Source: Crambe crambe (lineage: Eukaryota > Porifera > Demospongiae > Poecilosclerida > Crambeidae). Taken from it: a DNA stretch of 64,000 bases. Under the pieces are notes generated by a model. That model saw only the letters and a program-made list of their open reading frames with translations, made no database searches and had not been told where the DNA came from. A program made the position numbers and the translations under genes. Within the stretch, counting starts at the first letter, position 1. Each line of letters begins with the position of its first letter. Below, piece by piece: positions 1-10,175 of this stretch. The DNA lies in NCBI GenBank assembly GCA_963924555.1, contig OZ004581.1, positions 5,061,338 through 5,125,337 of the forward strand. Reading direction: 5' to 3'.

Positions 1-49
1 ATTTCTAATTTTGCTAGTTCTACCTTCATACCTTTGAACATGCTTGCAG

Positions 50-562
50 CCTCCTCCATCATCTTATCAGCAACCTCCTCAACCATCTGACAAGGTGCCC
101 CATTCCAAGGTGAAAACATGCACTTCCATAGGGGGAGGAAGGTCATCTATTTTGGGTGGGCTGAGTGTAAAAAAGTGTGACCATACTAGCACGCAAAGCG
201 TGCCATCTAAGGGGGTCTGGGGGTATTTTGGATTTTAAGCCTCGCATTCTCTGAGGTTCTAGGGTGATGTCTCAAATATTGAGGGGGCTCAGCCCCCACC
301 TTCTGAACATTGGGGGGGGGGGGACTTTAGCCCCTCCAGCCCCCACCTTCCGCCTCCTATGACTTCTAATTTTGCTAGTTCTGCCTTCACTTTGAACATG
401 CAGCCTCTGGATCCCCCACCACCCTATCAGCAACCACCTGACAAGCACCCCCATTCCAAGGTAAACATGTATTTCCAATTTAGTTCTGTTTTTAATATGC
501 AGCCTTCTCTATCACCCTATCAGCAACCACTTCAACCATCTGACAAGCAGCCCCATTACAAG
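50..562 (+). repeat. Triplicated proline/glutamine-rich exon with its intron
   Basis: Three exons of 60, 57 and 60 bases (50-109, 404-460, 503-562) encode near-identical peptides built around YQQPPQPSDK and ending PHSK or PHYK. Each is bounded by AG and GT and is phase 0 on both sides, so copies can be added without breaking the frame. The upstream intron ends are also alike (TTTGCTAGTT before copies 1 and 2), so whole exon-intron units were duplicated. They form a flexible N-terminal stretch ahead of the USP Cys box. Confidence 0.75.
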
Positions 563-3500
563 GTCCATAGTTATATCTCAGCCAGTCTAGACTTTATAGT
601 GTATAGCTAATACTTCAGAAGTTTTGTGGAATTCCCAATAAAGAGAACAGCTGCTGGTTGATATCAATTGTTCAACTGCTGAATACAACAAGTTTATATC
701 AATTCCTTTATGGTAAGTGTATTTATCGATGAGCCATTTGTGATAATAGTGTGATGTTATTAATTATAAGGAATGAAAAATATGAATCAAGTTCAGGCTG
801 AGTATTGCAGAATTTTCAAAGCATTGAAGTGTCATCAGTCTGTCAATATTCTACTTTTGAAGGTGTGGAAGGTCATATTGATGTATGTAATGATCTTAGG
901 TATAATCATTTATAGTCCATGCTCAAGCCAAGTCTTGCTAATTGTCATCATCAGGACGCTGCAGAGGGTTTGCAATCATTAACAGGCCATTTGGTTGAGA
1001 GCATTGATGTAAGTTATTGTATAGGAATTCACTCACTTATACATAGCTAATATGTAGCTATAAATGCAATTCTTTTACACATGATGATGACAGGAATACA
1101 AGTGTGACAGACTGTTTACTACATCTTATTTGACTCAATCCTATTGTACCTTTTGCCACAATGGAGGAACTCGTGAGGTATAATAATAATAATAATATAA
1201 ATGATTTTAACCTGATCCTTTAGTTCATTGATGGAGTATTGGAAAAGAATCCAATCCTTTATTGTTCGCTCGGTAATAGCCGGAAAGAAATCACTGTAGA
1301 AGATCTGATTATGTTTGATCATAACATTGATAGAGTCATAAAAGGACCAAGTGATAGGTAACAGCTATACTTGAAATTTAGTACATGCAGACTTGTTTGT
1401 ACAATCTATGGTGTATAGACAATGTTCGATCTGCCGAAACTTGGGAGGAATTCATGTATCTTCAAAGCTTAAAACTCTGCCAGAGTATTTGTCTATAGTG
1501 TGTAAGAGAACTTTAATCTATGGAAGAAAACGATCAGGACCATCCAAGCGATCTAATAGACAAGTCATTATTCAGAGGTGCTTGAATAATCATAGTTTGA
1601 CACTAATAGCTAATATGCATATGTATTACACTGTACAGGAACATAAAACTAAAGCTTGATGGTAGGACTATCGAGTATCAATTACAAGGATTTATTGTAA
1701 GTTTCTTAATGAGTATTGAAAAGAGATTATAGCGATTATACTGCAGGTACATCATGGTACTACAGTAACAAGTGGTCACTGTAAGATTGAATATTACTAA
1801 CATTGAATGAATAACTGCATAATTTGTCTTCAATATTCACAGATGATACTTATCTGACTCAGCAAACCTGTTCTTCTTTGGTCCACATTAATGATTTACA
1901 TATTTCAGAAGTGGAAGGCAATACTATTGACTCTACATATATCAAGGTAGCTATAATGAATGTTATTATACTAAGTAACATTAGTTCACTCAAGTGTTTT
2001 AATGCACCTGCACGAGGATGATGCTATAATGCTCGAGATGAGCTGAAGCATCATTCGATGCATTAAAACACATGGAGCTAGATCTAAACAATTTTAGTGT
2101 TGATCACATGACTTTGATCCAATCAAATTCCACCCTAGCTTTACACACATTGGGTTCAGTAAGAATGCTCAAAATTAAAGTTCCTCAAGTGTGCATTAAA
2201 TAGTGCAAATTTAAAGCACATTTTTCAGAGAATCTGATGACCAGCACTAATAGCATGTACATGTGTTAATTATAATCTACGAGTTAAATTTGGCGATGTA
2301 TTAAATTTGATGGTTTGGTGGTCCATCTGTCCAATATCCACCAATATCTATAGATAGCTCTATAGGGCTAGGGGCCGGGGGTGAGGCTTGAGTGTATATT
2401 GTGGAACTATGAGCTGCACACAAGACTACATAATAGCCAGCTAGCTCCGATTCCAGCGTCTCTTTGAGAGTTCTTGAAGAAGGAGGAAGTGAGCAGGCAG
2501 CTGACATCAATCTAAGAATGTTGCCAACTGCGTATGCAAAAATAAAACTCCCAAAATTAACTCCTATATGGTATATCACACTTACTACTCTTATTAGTTC
2601 TGTTAGTTAAGCAGATTACTAAAAGCCTAATTTATTCTGCAGAGAAATGTGGTAATCCTACTATACTCGACCTTGGAAACTTCAGTGAGTGCATTCTTAG
2701 AAAGCTTACAATCCACTTATTGCATTCCTTTTGGTGTTCTTAATTAAAGGTACATATCTTGGAAGTTGATGACAATGATTTTTCACCAGAGTTAAAGGTG
2801 AGCTAGCAGTCCAAAATCCAGCTATTTTTATTCTTCTTCTATATATGTAGGAGTTCAGCATAATCATACCAGATAAGAATGTAAGGACAAGTGGCTATAA
2901 CTTTAGTTCTTAAAATTACAATACTACAGCAGTTGCATACTGAAACTTTGAGTGATCCACTGCTGGAGCCTAGCTTGTGGCGATTGAATGATGGTCAATG
3001 GCTTGATGATATTGTGAGTTGTACTGTAACCTAAATTTATGATAATTACTTGTTACCTCATTTAGATCATTAATAAGTATTTTGCACTATTGAGCCGTGA
3101 AAATGATGCTGTAAGTCCAACGCATTTGCTGTTATGAGTTGTATAATAATAATTAGCTGTGAATAGCTACAAATCGCAGCAGCAAGTACATTCTTTGGTA
3201 TTTCTTTGATGAAGGATGGATATAGAGGTGCAAAGAAATATTTCCCAGAAGTAAAATGAATTTTACTTATAATAATTGATTATGATCATTAATTTTTTTA
3301 TCATTGTCAAGAAAAATGTTTTTAATAAAGATGTAGTTTTAATTCCATGGCATCTTAACAATTCTCATTGGATATTGCTGGTAATTGAAATGTACTATCT
3401 AGCTGATCTATAATTATTGTGACCGATATGTATATAGGTTGTGAAACCACAAGAAAAACTTATTATTTTTATGGATTCATCGTTGGAGCTATCTAATCCT

Positions 3501-4973
3501 AAAATAGAGAATTTAATATGGCAAGTAGCTAACCAGCCAATAAGGCTTCAAAATTATTATTAAATAATTGGCAGGTATTCTATATGTGAATTGAGTAAAG
3601 ATTCTGGATGTGAAGTGGATCAAACAAAGTGGAGGAGATGGAATTCACATGTAATAATAATACCATTAGCTAAGAATGATGTTAATTGTTACTAAGCAGA
3701 GTATGCCACTTCAAAAGAATACATCAGATTGTGGGATCTTCATATGCATGGTAACTCTTATTATACCTAATAGTAATAGTTATAATACATAACTGATAAT
3801 TATTACAGGCTGCTCGCTTTATGGCAATTGGTGAGGTTCCTTCATTTTCTCAGGTTGGTATCATTAGCCAAGAATGTTGATATTGTTTAGCCATTTATCT
3901 TTTAGACTGATATTCCTCATTTAAGAAGAGTGATCCATGAGGAGTTGATTCATGGAAAACTGTTACCAATAAAGTTCAAAGATGGTAAACTTTGATTCTT
4001 GAATCCTGCATACTAATTATGCTGTCTATTAGATTTAGATTTAAGTGATGAAAAGTCTGGTAGTCCCTCGATACCATTGAAGCAGATTAATATTCCTTCA
4101 GAATACATATTTCCTTCTTTCCATCAAAGAAAAAACATTGAAGATGAAGATGATGTCTTTATATTTGATCATAGAACAGTCAAGGAAATATGGTTTGATG
4201 TAGCTAAGACATACTTCCGTGAGCACAGAGATCCTATCATTTCAGATCGGTAAATAAAGTAGGTACTTACATGAAGGGGGCTTATGGCACAATAATTGAA
4301 GTTACGTTTCAACAAAGCTTGGTTCTATAAGCCAGAGGCCCTTTTCTTGGGTACTTCATTAGTTACGTTACATGATGGAATGAGGATTATGACATCCTTG
4401 ATTATAGTGACTGTATATTCAAAAGAGAGTTTGTGAGGAGAGTACTGAAAGAAAATGAAGTAAGTTCATAATAAATTGTACACCTTGATCATAACAGTCA
4501 CCATGGCAGGACTTATGGAGGAAAATTGTCAGTGGAAAAATTCGTAGCCCTTACAGTGTCAATCCAACTAAGCAATTGAAGAGGAAAATAATGACACAAT
4601 GGCCCATAGAGTTGAATGACTTGGTAGAGCAAATAGCTATAGTTTAATTAGCACGTTAATAATTATACTAAATTACGTTGCAGGGATTTGAAGTAGAGAC
4701 ATATCTGAAAGCACTCCAGTGTGATGTACAGAACGTGAAAATGATCACAGGTCTCCAGATAGCAGAATATATTTTATGGCCAGAGGTAAACTCAATTTTA
4801 TGAACTTACATAATATATTCATCAAATTTTACTGTACATACTTAATTATGCAGGCAATGGTTCTCCTTTTGAGTAAATTGCTCAGTATCGACAGGAGAGC
4901 AGCCAAGAATATTTATGATAATCATGATAACGATAAATTACAAACTTTGATTATAAAGAAGCTAGCTAACTAA
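50..4973 (+). CDS. Spliced USP-Ulp1 (C19-C48) double protease gene, 3' part
   Basis: Seen: a chain of small exons with GT/AG borders joins in phase: 50-109, 404-460, 503-562, 646-712, 771-862, 955-1008, 1094-1177, 1224-1350, 1391-1577, 1639-1696, 1747-1780, 1843-1946, 2643-2684, 2750-2797, 2851-2880, 2930-3013, 3066-3110, 3167-3250, 3312-3380, 3438-3520 (GC donor), 3575-3650, 3700-3750, 3809-3853, 3906-3984, 4033-4249, about 4302-4350, 4385-4459, 4510-4623, 4684-4785, 4854-4973. The gene starts left of the window. USP marks: Cys box NSCWL (Cys 652-654), QDA-like DAAEGL, two CxxC zinc pairs (YCTFC, QCSIC), LPEYLSIVCKR, SGHY (His 1777-1779), IND (1887-1895). Ulp1 marks: NNSHW (His 3366-3368), FMDSS (Asp 3474-3476), PLQKNTSDCG (Gln 3712-3714, Cys 3730-3732). 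The C-terminus (4033-4973) is unrecognised. Family knowledge: USPs remove ubiquitin; Ulp1/SENP enzymes remove SUMO or related modifiers. Both triads look intact. The exon 1224-1350 donor and the exon near 4302-4350 are the least certain joins. Confidence 0.8.
1947..2642 (+). other. Long intron with a small hairpin repeat
   Basis: This is the only long intron of the USP-Ulp1 gene (about 700 bases against the usual 50-90). It splits the end of the USP domain (STYIK) from RNVVILLYS. It holds an inverted pair at 1995-2070 (TGTTTTAATGC and its complement), probably a small MITE. A 92-codon minus-strand reading at 2301-2579 has no recognisable motif and is not called as a gene. Confidence 0.5.
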
Positions 4974-5774
4974 CTAATGAAAGTTATGTTTCTACAGGCC
5001 CATAGCACCCATGATTGAGATGCACCTCGTTGCACTGCCTCTGTATTACCATGCTCTCAAACGGCTCCCCAAAATAATCCATCGAAGAGTGGTGGCCAAA
5101 AGCACCAATGTCTCGATGGCCACTGGTATAAAGGTATGGCATGGTTTGGGGAAAGGCTAGTGTACTTCTGTTGCTTTCCCAATGCTTCACCTAGGCCCTG
5201 AAGGGGCATATAATTATATCACAGCATGTCAGACAAGCAGGTGCCCTAGTCTCGCTAGCCAGCTGCACTTGTGCATGCGACTACAGATGCCCATCGTGCC
5301 AGTGATATTCCATCTTGCCTCTTTCCAACAGTTCTCATCAGGCCCATTGACTATAGTCTGGAAGGAATGTGGGCTGAGACAGCCGAGGGCATGTCTTCCC
5401 AAAGCATCCACATTGGCAGTATAGTGGTGTGGACCACAGATTGCAGTGCCCAGGTACAGCAATTTCAGGCCCAATGCAAGTGATTGGTAAGGCATGCAAC
5501 CAAGCACCAGAGTCCTTAGTCGAAACTGAGCAGTAGCTAGTTGCAGAGTTTTATGATTTGCACTTTAGCCGTCTCAAAGTCACCGTCACCTTTGAGGGGG
5601 TTACACCACTAATCACCAGATGACAGAAATCTGTATAAGAGCAGACAGCAGTGGCAATGTGTTCGCATCTGACTGCAACATGTCCTTCAGGTGTTGTCCT
5701 GTCTGGTCTCCAGCAGCACACCCACTCTTTTGCTATGTCTTCTGTCTTCTGTAGAGATCCAGCTGAACTGAACT

Positions 5775-5805
<31 letters not shown>

Positions 5806-6179
5806 ATACAGTAATCAGGGTGGACTGATGGATGTTTGGACTGCTCGTTATGCTCAGCTAAAACATCCTCTAAAATCACCTTCAACTACATGGACACTCT
5901 GCAGGCCAAATCCTTTAGATGGTCTGCTGCACTTTATGAGGTGGTCTTTCATCCACAATCTGCTCCCTTACAATGCTGGCCAAGGATTGCTTGTTTGAAA
6001 CCTCTGTCTACCTCTTTGTCTCAACGTGTGACAGTGAGGCACCCTCAGACATCTTGCCCCAAACTGAAACAGCTATAGCCTATTATTGTGATTTATATAC
6101 ATATACCTACAAGGTAGTTCTCAGACTGATTTTTTTCCCCAAGCTAGAAATACTAAATTGAGGAGCTAGTTAACAATCT
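4974..6179. other. No gene recognised; decayed sequence with a 30-base G run
   Basis: Short overlapping open frames occur on both strands at 4984-5507 and 5651-6161, but none carries a motif I recognise and frames change often. It may be an old element. A run of 30 G lies at 5775-5804; such runs can be slippage-prone or mis-assembled. Confidence 0.4.
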
Positions 6180-6605
6180 GAAAAATCCCTCTAATTCATC
6201 TCCTATTACGTGTCATTCAGTTCAACTGCAACCAGGTTGGGTTCCCTCAAACTAGATCCATCTCCAACTCCCACAGACAGACAGTACTATTTCAACAGAC
6301 TGCCTAGACTATTCCACTCTCTGCCACCAATTGATATAACCTTAGGTGCTCCTACCATCAAATCCAAACTCAAAGATTACTTTTGGTCAGTTTTTCTGAG
6401 AAGTTTTGAAGCTAGTAACATGTAGTTACACTCCATCTTGTTGTCAAAACTGTATGTCAAGTCCCAAGCCGCCCAATTATATAATTCTATGCTCACATCA
6501 CATCACATCAATAATCAATCTCTTTGATTGTTCATTTTTTATTGTCTTTTTAATCCTCTCCTGGTCGCCAGGCCAGTCCTGGTGGACCCTCAGCCTGCTC
6601 TAATT
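6180..6605 (+). mobile_element. 3' end of a non-LTR retrotransposon (LINE)
   Basis: The reading at 6210-6425 has the typical C-terminal tail of LINE ORF2 proteins: YYFNRLPRLFHSLPPIDI, then IKSKLKDYFW, and just after it a frame with a Cys-rich end (CSYTPSCCQNC). The T-rich sequence to 6605 fits a 3' UTR. Only the tail is present, as expected from 5' truncation, and the Cys-rich end lies in a different frame, so the copy is dead. The exact clade cannot be set from this piece. Confidence 0.65.
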
Positions 6606-6756
6606 ACTCCATCTTCTTTTTTGTTATCTTATTTCTTAAACGTCATCTTGTGCTGTAAATCTTTAATTAATTTCAGGAAGTTACTACATACTTGCTGAGC
6701 TATAGCTATACTTGGCCAGAGCTGGCTACTTTGGCCTCCATAGACAAAGCTGGCTG

Positions 6757-6915
6757 GGGTCCCCATATCTACGCAGGGGTCCCCATATCTACCGTAGATA
6801 TGGGGACGGAGGTTCCCATATCTGCGTAGATTTAGGGACGGGGATCCCCATATCTACGTAGATTTGGGGACGGGGATCCCCATATCTACGTAGATTTGGG
6901 GACGGGGGTCCCTGA
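6757..6915. repeat. Short tandem repeat with internal dyads (about 33-bp unit)
   Basis: Four to five copies of a unit with the core CCCCATATCTACGTAGAT followed by TGGGGACGG. Each unit is itself nearly palindromic (ATCTACGTAGAT). It abuts the left edge of the Harbinger element. No coding potential. Confidence 0.7.
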
Positions 6916-7708
6916 AATAGGGGGTCCCCAAAACATTATGACACCGGGTTCAATCCGGATTCAATCCGGATACAAGGTCTGTCCACACGCTTTTTTGTGG
7001 GAGTGGATTAGCTAAGGTGCTCAACATTTAGAATTATGCAAGAAGATAACTGCAAGGAGGATCCTAGGACTGTTTGATGGTGTTTGGTGGAGGATCGTGA
7101 TGGATCTTGAGAGAGTGACACTAACTAAAGTAAGCTCTAGCATAGATATAAGATGTTTACGGGATTGGAAACGGATCACGTGCTCTCGTTAGCAACTAAC
7201 AACCGAGGCGCGTTGACAGCTGAATGACATAGCACTTTTGTCAAAGTTGCTGTTCTGACAAGATCCGTGAGGTAAGACTTATGCCAATGATACTATAATA
7301 CACTAGGGCATAGATTTACTGTATGAAATAAATTTCAGCTCAGATTTTCAAGTTTATTCCTACAAATACTACTGTGGTGGTTAATGGGACTGTAATCCCT
7401 CTCACGCTTGATGGAATCAATTGCTGTTGCCCATTTTCTGATCAAAAGGCATGTAAACTTTAGCTACGTACATGGAATAGTAATGTTAGTTTTTGTATTA
7501 GCTGACATATATTGTCTCTAGCATTTGCAAGTGGTGTTAAAACTGTAATCCCTCTCCCAAGAAATAGATTAACAATATTGCAACTGTATTAGTGATTTCA
7601 GGGAAAGGATAGAACAGTAAATGGAATTGGTGCATTCGTTTTCTATACAATAATCATCCTCAATAGAATTAGTTCTCATAAAATTAGCTTATGAAACAAA
7701 CCACCAAC

Positions 7709-7739
7709 GTTTCGACCAGAATACTCTAGCCTTCATCAG
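7709..7739 (-). ncRNA. Hammerhead-ribozyme-like core, left arm
   Basis: The exact inverse copy of the right-arm core: CTGATGA, the same 7-bp stem and GAAAC on the minus strand. Both strands of this repeat would therefore carry the motif near the base of the hairpin. Confidence 0.4.
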
Positions 7740-8034
7740 GGTGATACAAAAAATGCACACAGAAACGTCCTTATATAGCTAGCTACGTATTATATTATAG
7801 CATGCCAATACCTGAAGTCGTAAACACTATTTCCCTAAGGCTTTAAGCGTAGAAACCCAGCAACCTTGAAGTTCTAGACCTACATCCCTACGCTTAAAGC
7901 CTTAGGGAAATAGTGTTTACGACTTCAGGTATTGGCATGCTATAATATAATATCCATAGGCGTATGCATGTGCGTTGTCTAGATAACGAGCGTAGCTATA
8001 TAAGGACGTTTCTGTGTGCATTTTTTGTATCACC

Positions 8035-8065
8035 CTGATGAAGGCTAGAGTATTCTGGTCGAAAC
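8035..8065 (+). ncRNA. Hammerhead-ribozyme-like core, right arm
   Basis: CTGATGA (8035-8041) is followed by a 7-bp stem (GGCTAGA with TCTGGTC, two G-U pairs, loop GTAT) and then GAAAC (8061-8065). This matches the conserved hammerhead order CUGAUGA, stem II, GAAA. Known: such ribozymes occur in Penelope-like and other retroelements. I could not assign stem III and the cleavage triplet with confidence, so activity is unproven. Confidence 0.4.
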
Positions 8066-9031
8066 GTTGGTGGTTTGTTTCATAAGCTAATTTTATGAGA
8101 ACTAATTCTATTGAATTTTTATCATGTTAGCTGAGAATAAGCAGAGAATAATCATCCTATGGAGATGGCAAGCTTACTATATTTCCCCCCTAATATCCAT
8201 AGGGTCCACAGGACAGCTGACTGAGCCGAATTCTTGAGATGGATGGTGTCAAAATCCAACAGCCAAAAGCTGGAAGTATTGCAATAATGCTGATGAGGGC
8301 GAACTGAGCAGAAACTGGCGGATAACTTTGGGGCAAAATTATCTAGCTATAATAATAATGAATTTATGTCTAATTTTAATACCAAAAGTCATTCTGGCCT
8401 TTCTTTCAAATCAATCACATAAAATTAATGTATAATGAGTAATGATAGGTACTCATAGTTATAATTACAAGGAAAAAAGTTATGAATAATTAATAACTTC
8501 CTTCCTCAGACTCTCCAACTTCAACTCTCTGACTCTTCACTTCTTCAATACCTTCCCCTTAGCTTACTTGTACTATTCTGTGAGCTGTAGGGGCAGAACA
8601 TCACTTTAACTGCCTTGAAAGGAGTGAATATTGATCTCCTTTCACGGCCATTAATATAATTAATGCTGCATGCGCGTGCGCATCTGTCAACGCGCCTCGG
8701 TTGTGCAGTTCATTGGGCGTTTCCAATCCCGTAAAACCTCTTATATCTATGGCTCTAGTTAGTATACGTTTAGAAAGCATGCGCATAAGGTGATTCCTTG
8801 GCAACTGTAGCTACTGTACTATTAGAAAATCTGCTCGCTGGTACACGGTTGACATTTTAGCTGAAGATGGAAGGCTTTCTCGAGTATGTAGTGTTTAATA
8901 TGGCAAGGAAGCACAGGCAAAAGTCCACAGACAAATTGATTGAATATAAAAAAAAGCAAGAGCAGTACGGAGAAAGCAATTTGCTAAAAGACAAGCCCAG
9001 GAATTCACACTATTTATAACCCTGGTAACTG

Positions 9032-10087
9032 ATGTCTTCTCTGCCTGTGTTCTTGCCAAGAATGGTATGGATGAGAAAAAGAAGTGGCCATTGGTGGGAA
9101 GAAATAGTAAAACGATTTACACCACAAGATTGGTTGAATAATTTTCGTGTGTCACCTGCCACATTTCAATACCTCTGTACGGAACTGAGCCCATATATAT
9201 CCAGAAAGGACACTATTATGAGGAAGGCAATAGAAATGGAGAGAAGACTAGGCCTTGTTTTATGGTTTTTGGCAACCGGAGCAGATTTTAGGACTATTGC
9301 TCATCTTTTTGGGGTGTCTAAATCCACAGTTTCCCTGGCTATCAAGGAAGTGTGTGAAAGCTTAGTGAAGCATTTGCTTCCTGTGTATATTCAAGTACCA
9401 ACTGGAAATGCCCTCAAGGAGGTGGTTGATGGTTTTCATGTTAGCTATGGTTTTCCTCAGTGCTGTGGTGCAATCGATGGAACACATATTCCTATAGTTT
9501 CTCCAAATGAATGTCCAGCTGACTATTACAACAGAAAGGGGTGGCATTCCATCCTAATGCAGGGTACAGTGGACCACAAAGGTCGATTTATAGATATTTA
9601 TGTTGGTTGGCCAGGTCGAGTGCATGATGCCAGAGTGTTTGCAAATTCAAGTTTATTCAAGAGGGGCCAGAGTAAAACTTTGCTTCCCAACTGGGTGAAA
9701 AGTATATCTGGCAAAAATATTCCTTTAGTCTTCCTTGGTGATCCTGCATACCCTTTGTTAGATTGGCTAATGAAGGCATTTCCCGACAGTGGTAACCTTA
9801 CAGCTAATCAGAAGTGGTTCAACTATTGCTTAAGTAGAGCTAGAGTTGTGGTTGAGCATGCTTATGGCAGGTTGAAGGGAAGGTGGCAATGCTTGATGAA
9901 AAGGTTGGATGTTAGTGTGTGTGATGTGCCTGAGTTAGTAGCTGCTTGCTGTGTTCTACATAATGTGTGTGAGGTTCATGGTGACAGATTTAACAATGAG
10001 TTGAAGATACGCATGGGTCCAACTCATCATATCATCCATCTCTTCAACCTGGAGAGAATGCTGTTAACATTAGAAATGCACTTATGA
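9032..10087 (+). CDS. PIF/Harbinger DDE transposase, apparently full length
   Basis: 351 codons, unbroken. The DDE triad sits in the usual Harbinger contexts: GAIDGTHI (Asp149), FLGDPAYPL (Asp237) and VVEHAYGRLKGRW (Glu275), with spacings of 88 and 38 residues. The N-terminal part has WLNNFRVSPATFQYLC and a helix-turn-helix-like AHLFGVSKSTVSLAI (about residues 95-110). Length fits the family (about 350-450). It cuts and pastes the element together with the Myb/SANT partner encoded convergently next to it. The first ATG of the frame is used; a short upstream exon (8925-9020) is possible but unsupported. No break is seen, so the copy may still be active. Confidence 0.92.
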   Translation: MSSLPVFLPRMVWMRKRSGHWWEEIVKRFTPQDWLNNFRVSPATFQYLCTELSPYISRKDTIMRKAIEMERRLGLVLWFLATGADFRTIAHLFGVSKSTVSLAIKEVCESLVKHLLPVYIQVPTGNALKEVVDGFHVSYGFPQCCGAIDGTHIPIVSPNECPADYYNRKGWHSILMQGTVDHKGRFIDIYVGWPGRVHDARVFANSSLFKRGQSKTLLPNWVKSISGKNIPLVFLGDPAYPLLDWLMKAFPDSGNLTANQKWFNYCLSRARVVVEHAYGRLKGRWQCLMKRLDVSVCDVPELVAACCVLHNVCEVHGDRFNNELKIRMGPTHHIIHLFNLERMLLTLEMHL

Positions 10088-10175
10088 CATACTTCTCCCA
10101 TTGAACATAATGTACTATGTACTGGAATAATTATTACACCTATACGTATGCTGTTATTCAAACTTATGTATGTTA

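Larger units (their letters stand above)
7661..8113. repeat. Long fold-back palindrome carrying two hammerhead-like cores
   Basis: The arms begin CAATAGAATTAGTTCTCAT and end with its exact complement. The match is strong for about 110 bases at each outer edge and again near the centre (GCATGCCAATACCTGAAGTC and its inverse); the right arm has about 50 extra bases. The inner edge contains CATCCCTACGC, a version of the box shared by other fold-back elements here. A transcript from either strand would fold into one long hairpin. Confidence 0.8.
7141..8765. mobile_element. Nested region bounded by an inverted pair of about 80 bp
   Basis: 7141-7222 and 8684-8765 are inverted copies; shared stretches include TTTACGGGATTGGAAACG and ACAACCGAGGCGCGTTGACAG less one base. 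Between them lies the palindrome at 7661-8113. This may be a non-autonomous Harbinger relative inside the larger element, or an inverted duplication of its left flank. Nothing coding is visible. Confidence 0.5.

Noticed and set aside
2301-2579. 92-codon minus-strand frame
   Set aside because: It lies in a long intron of the USP-Ulp1 gene, has no motif, and no splice partners were found.
5229-5507. Overlapping 80-92 codon frames on both strands
   Set aside because: No recognisable domain on either strand; probably chance in decayed sequence.
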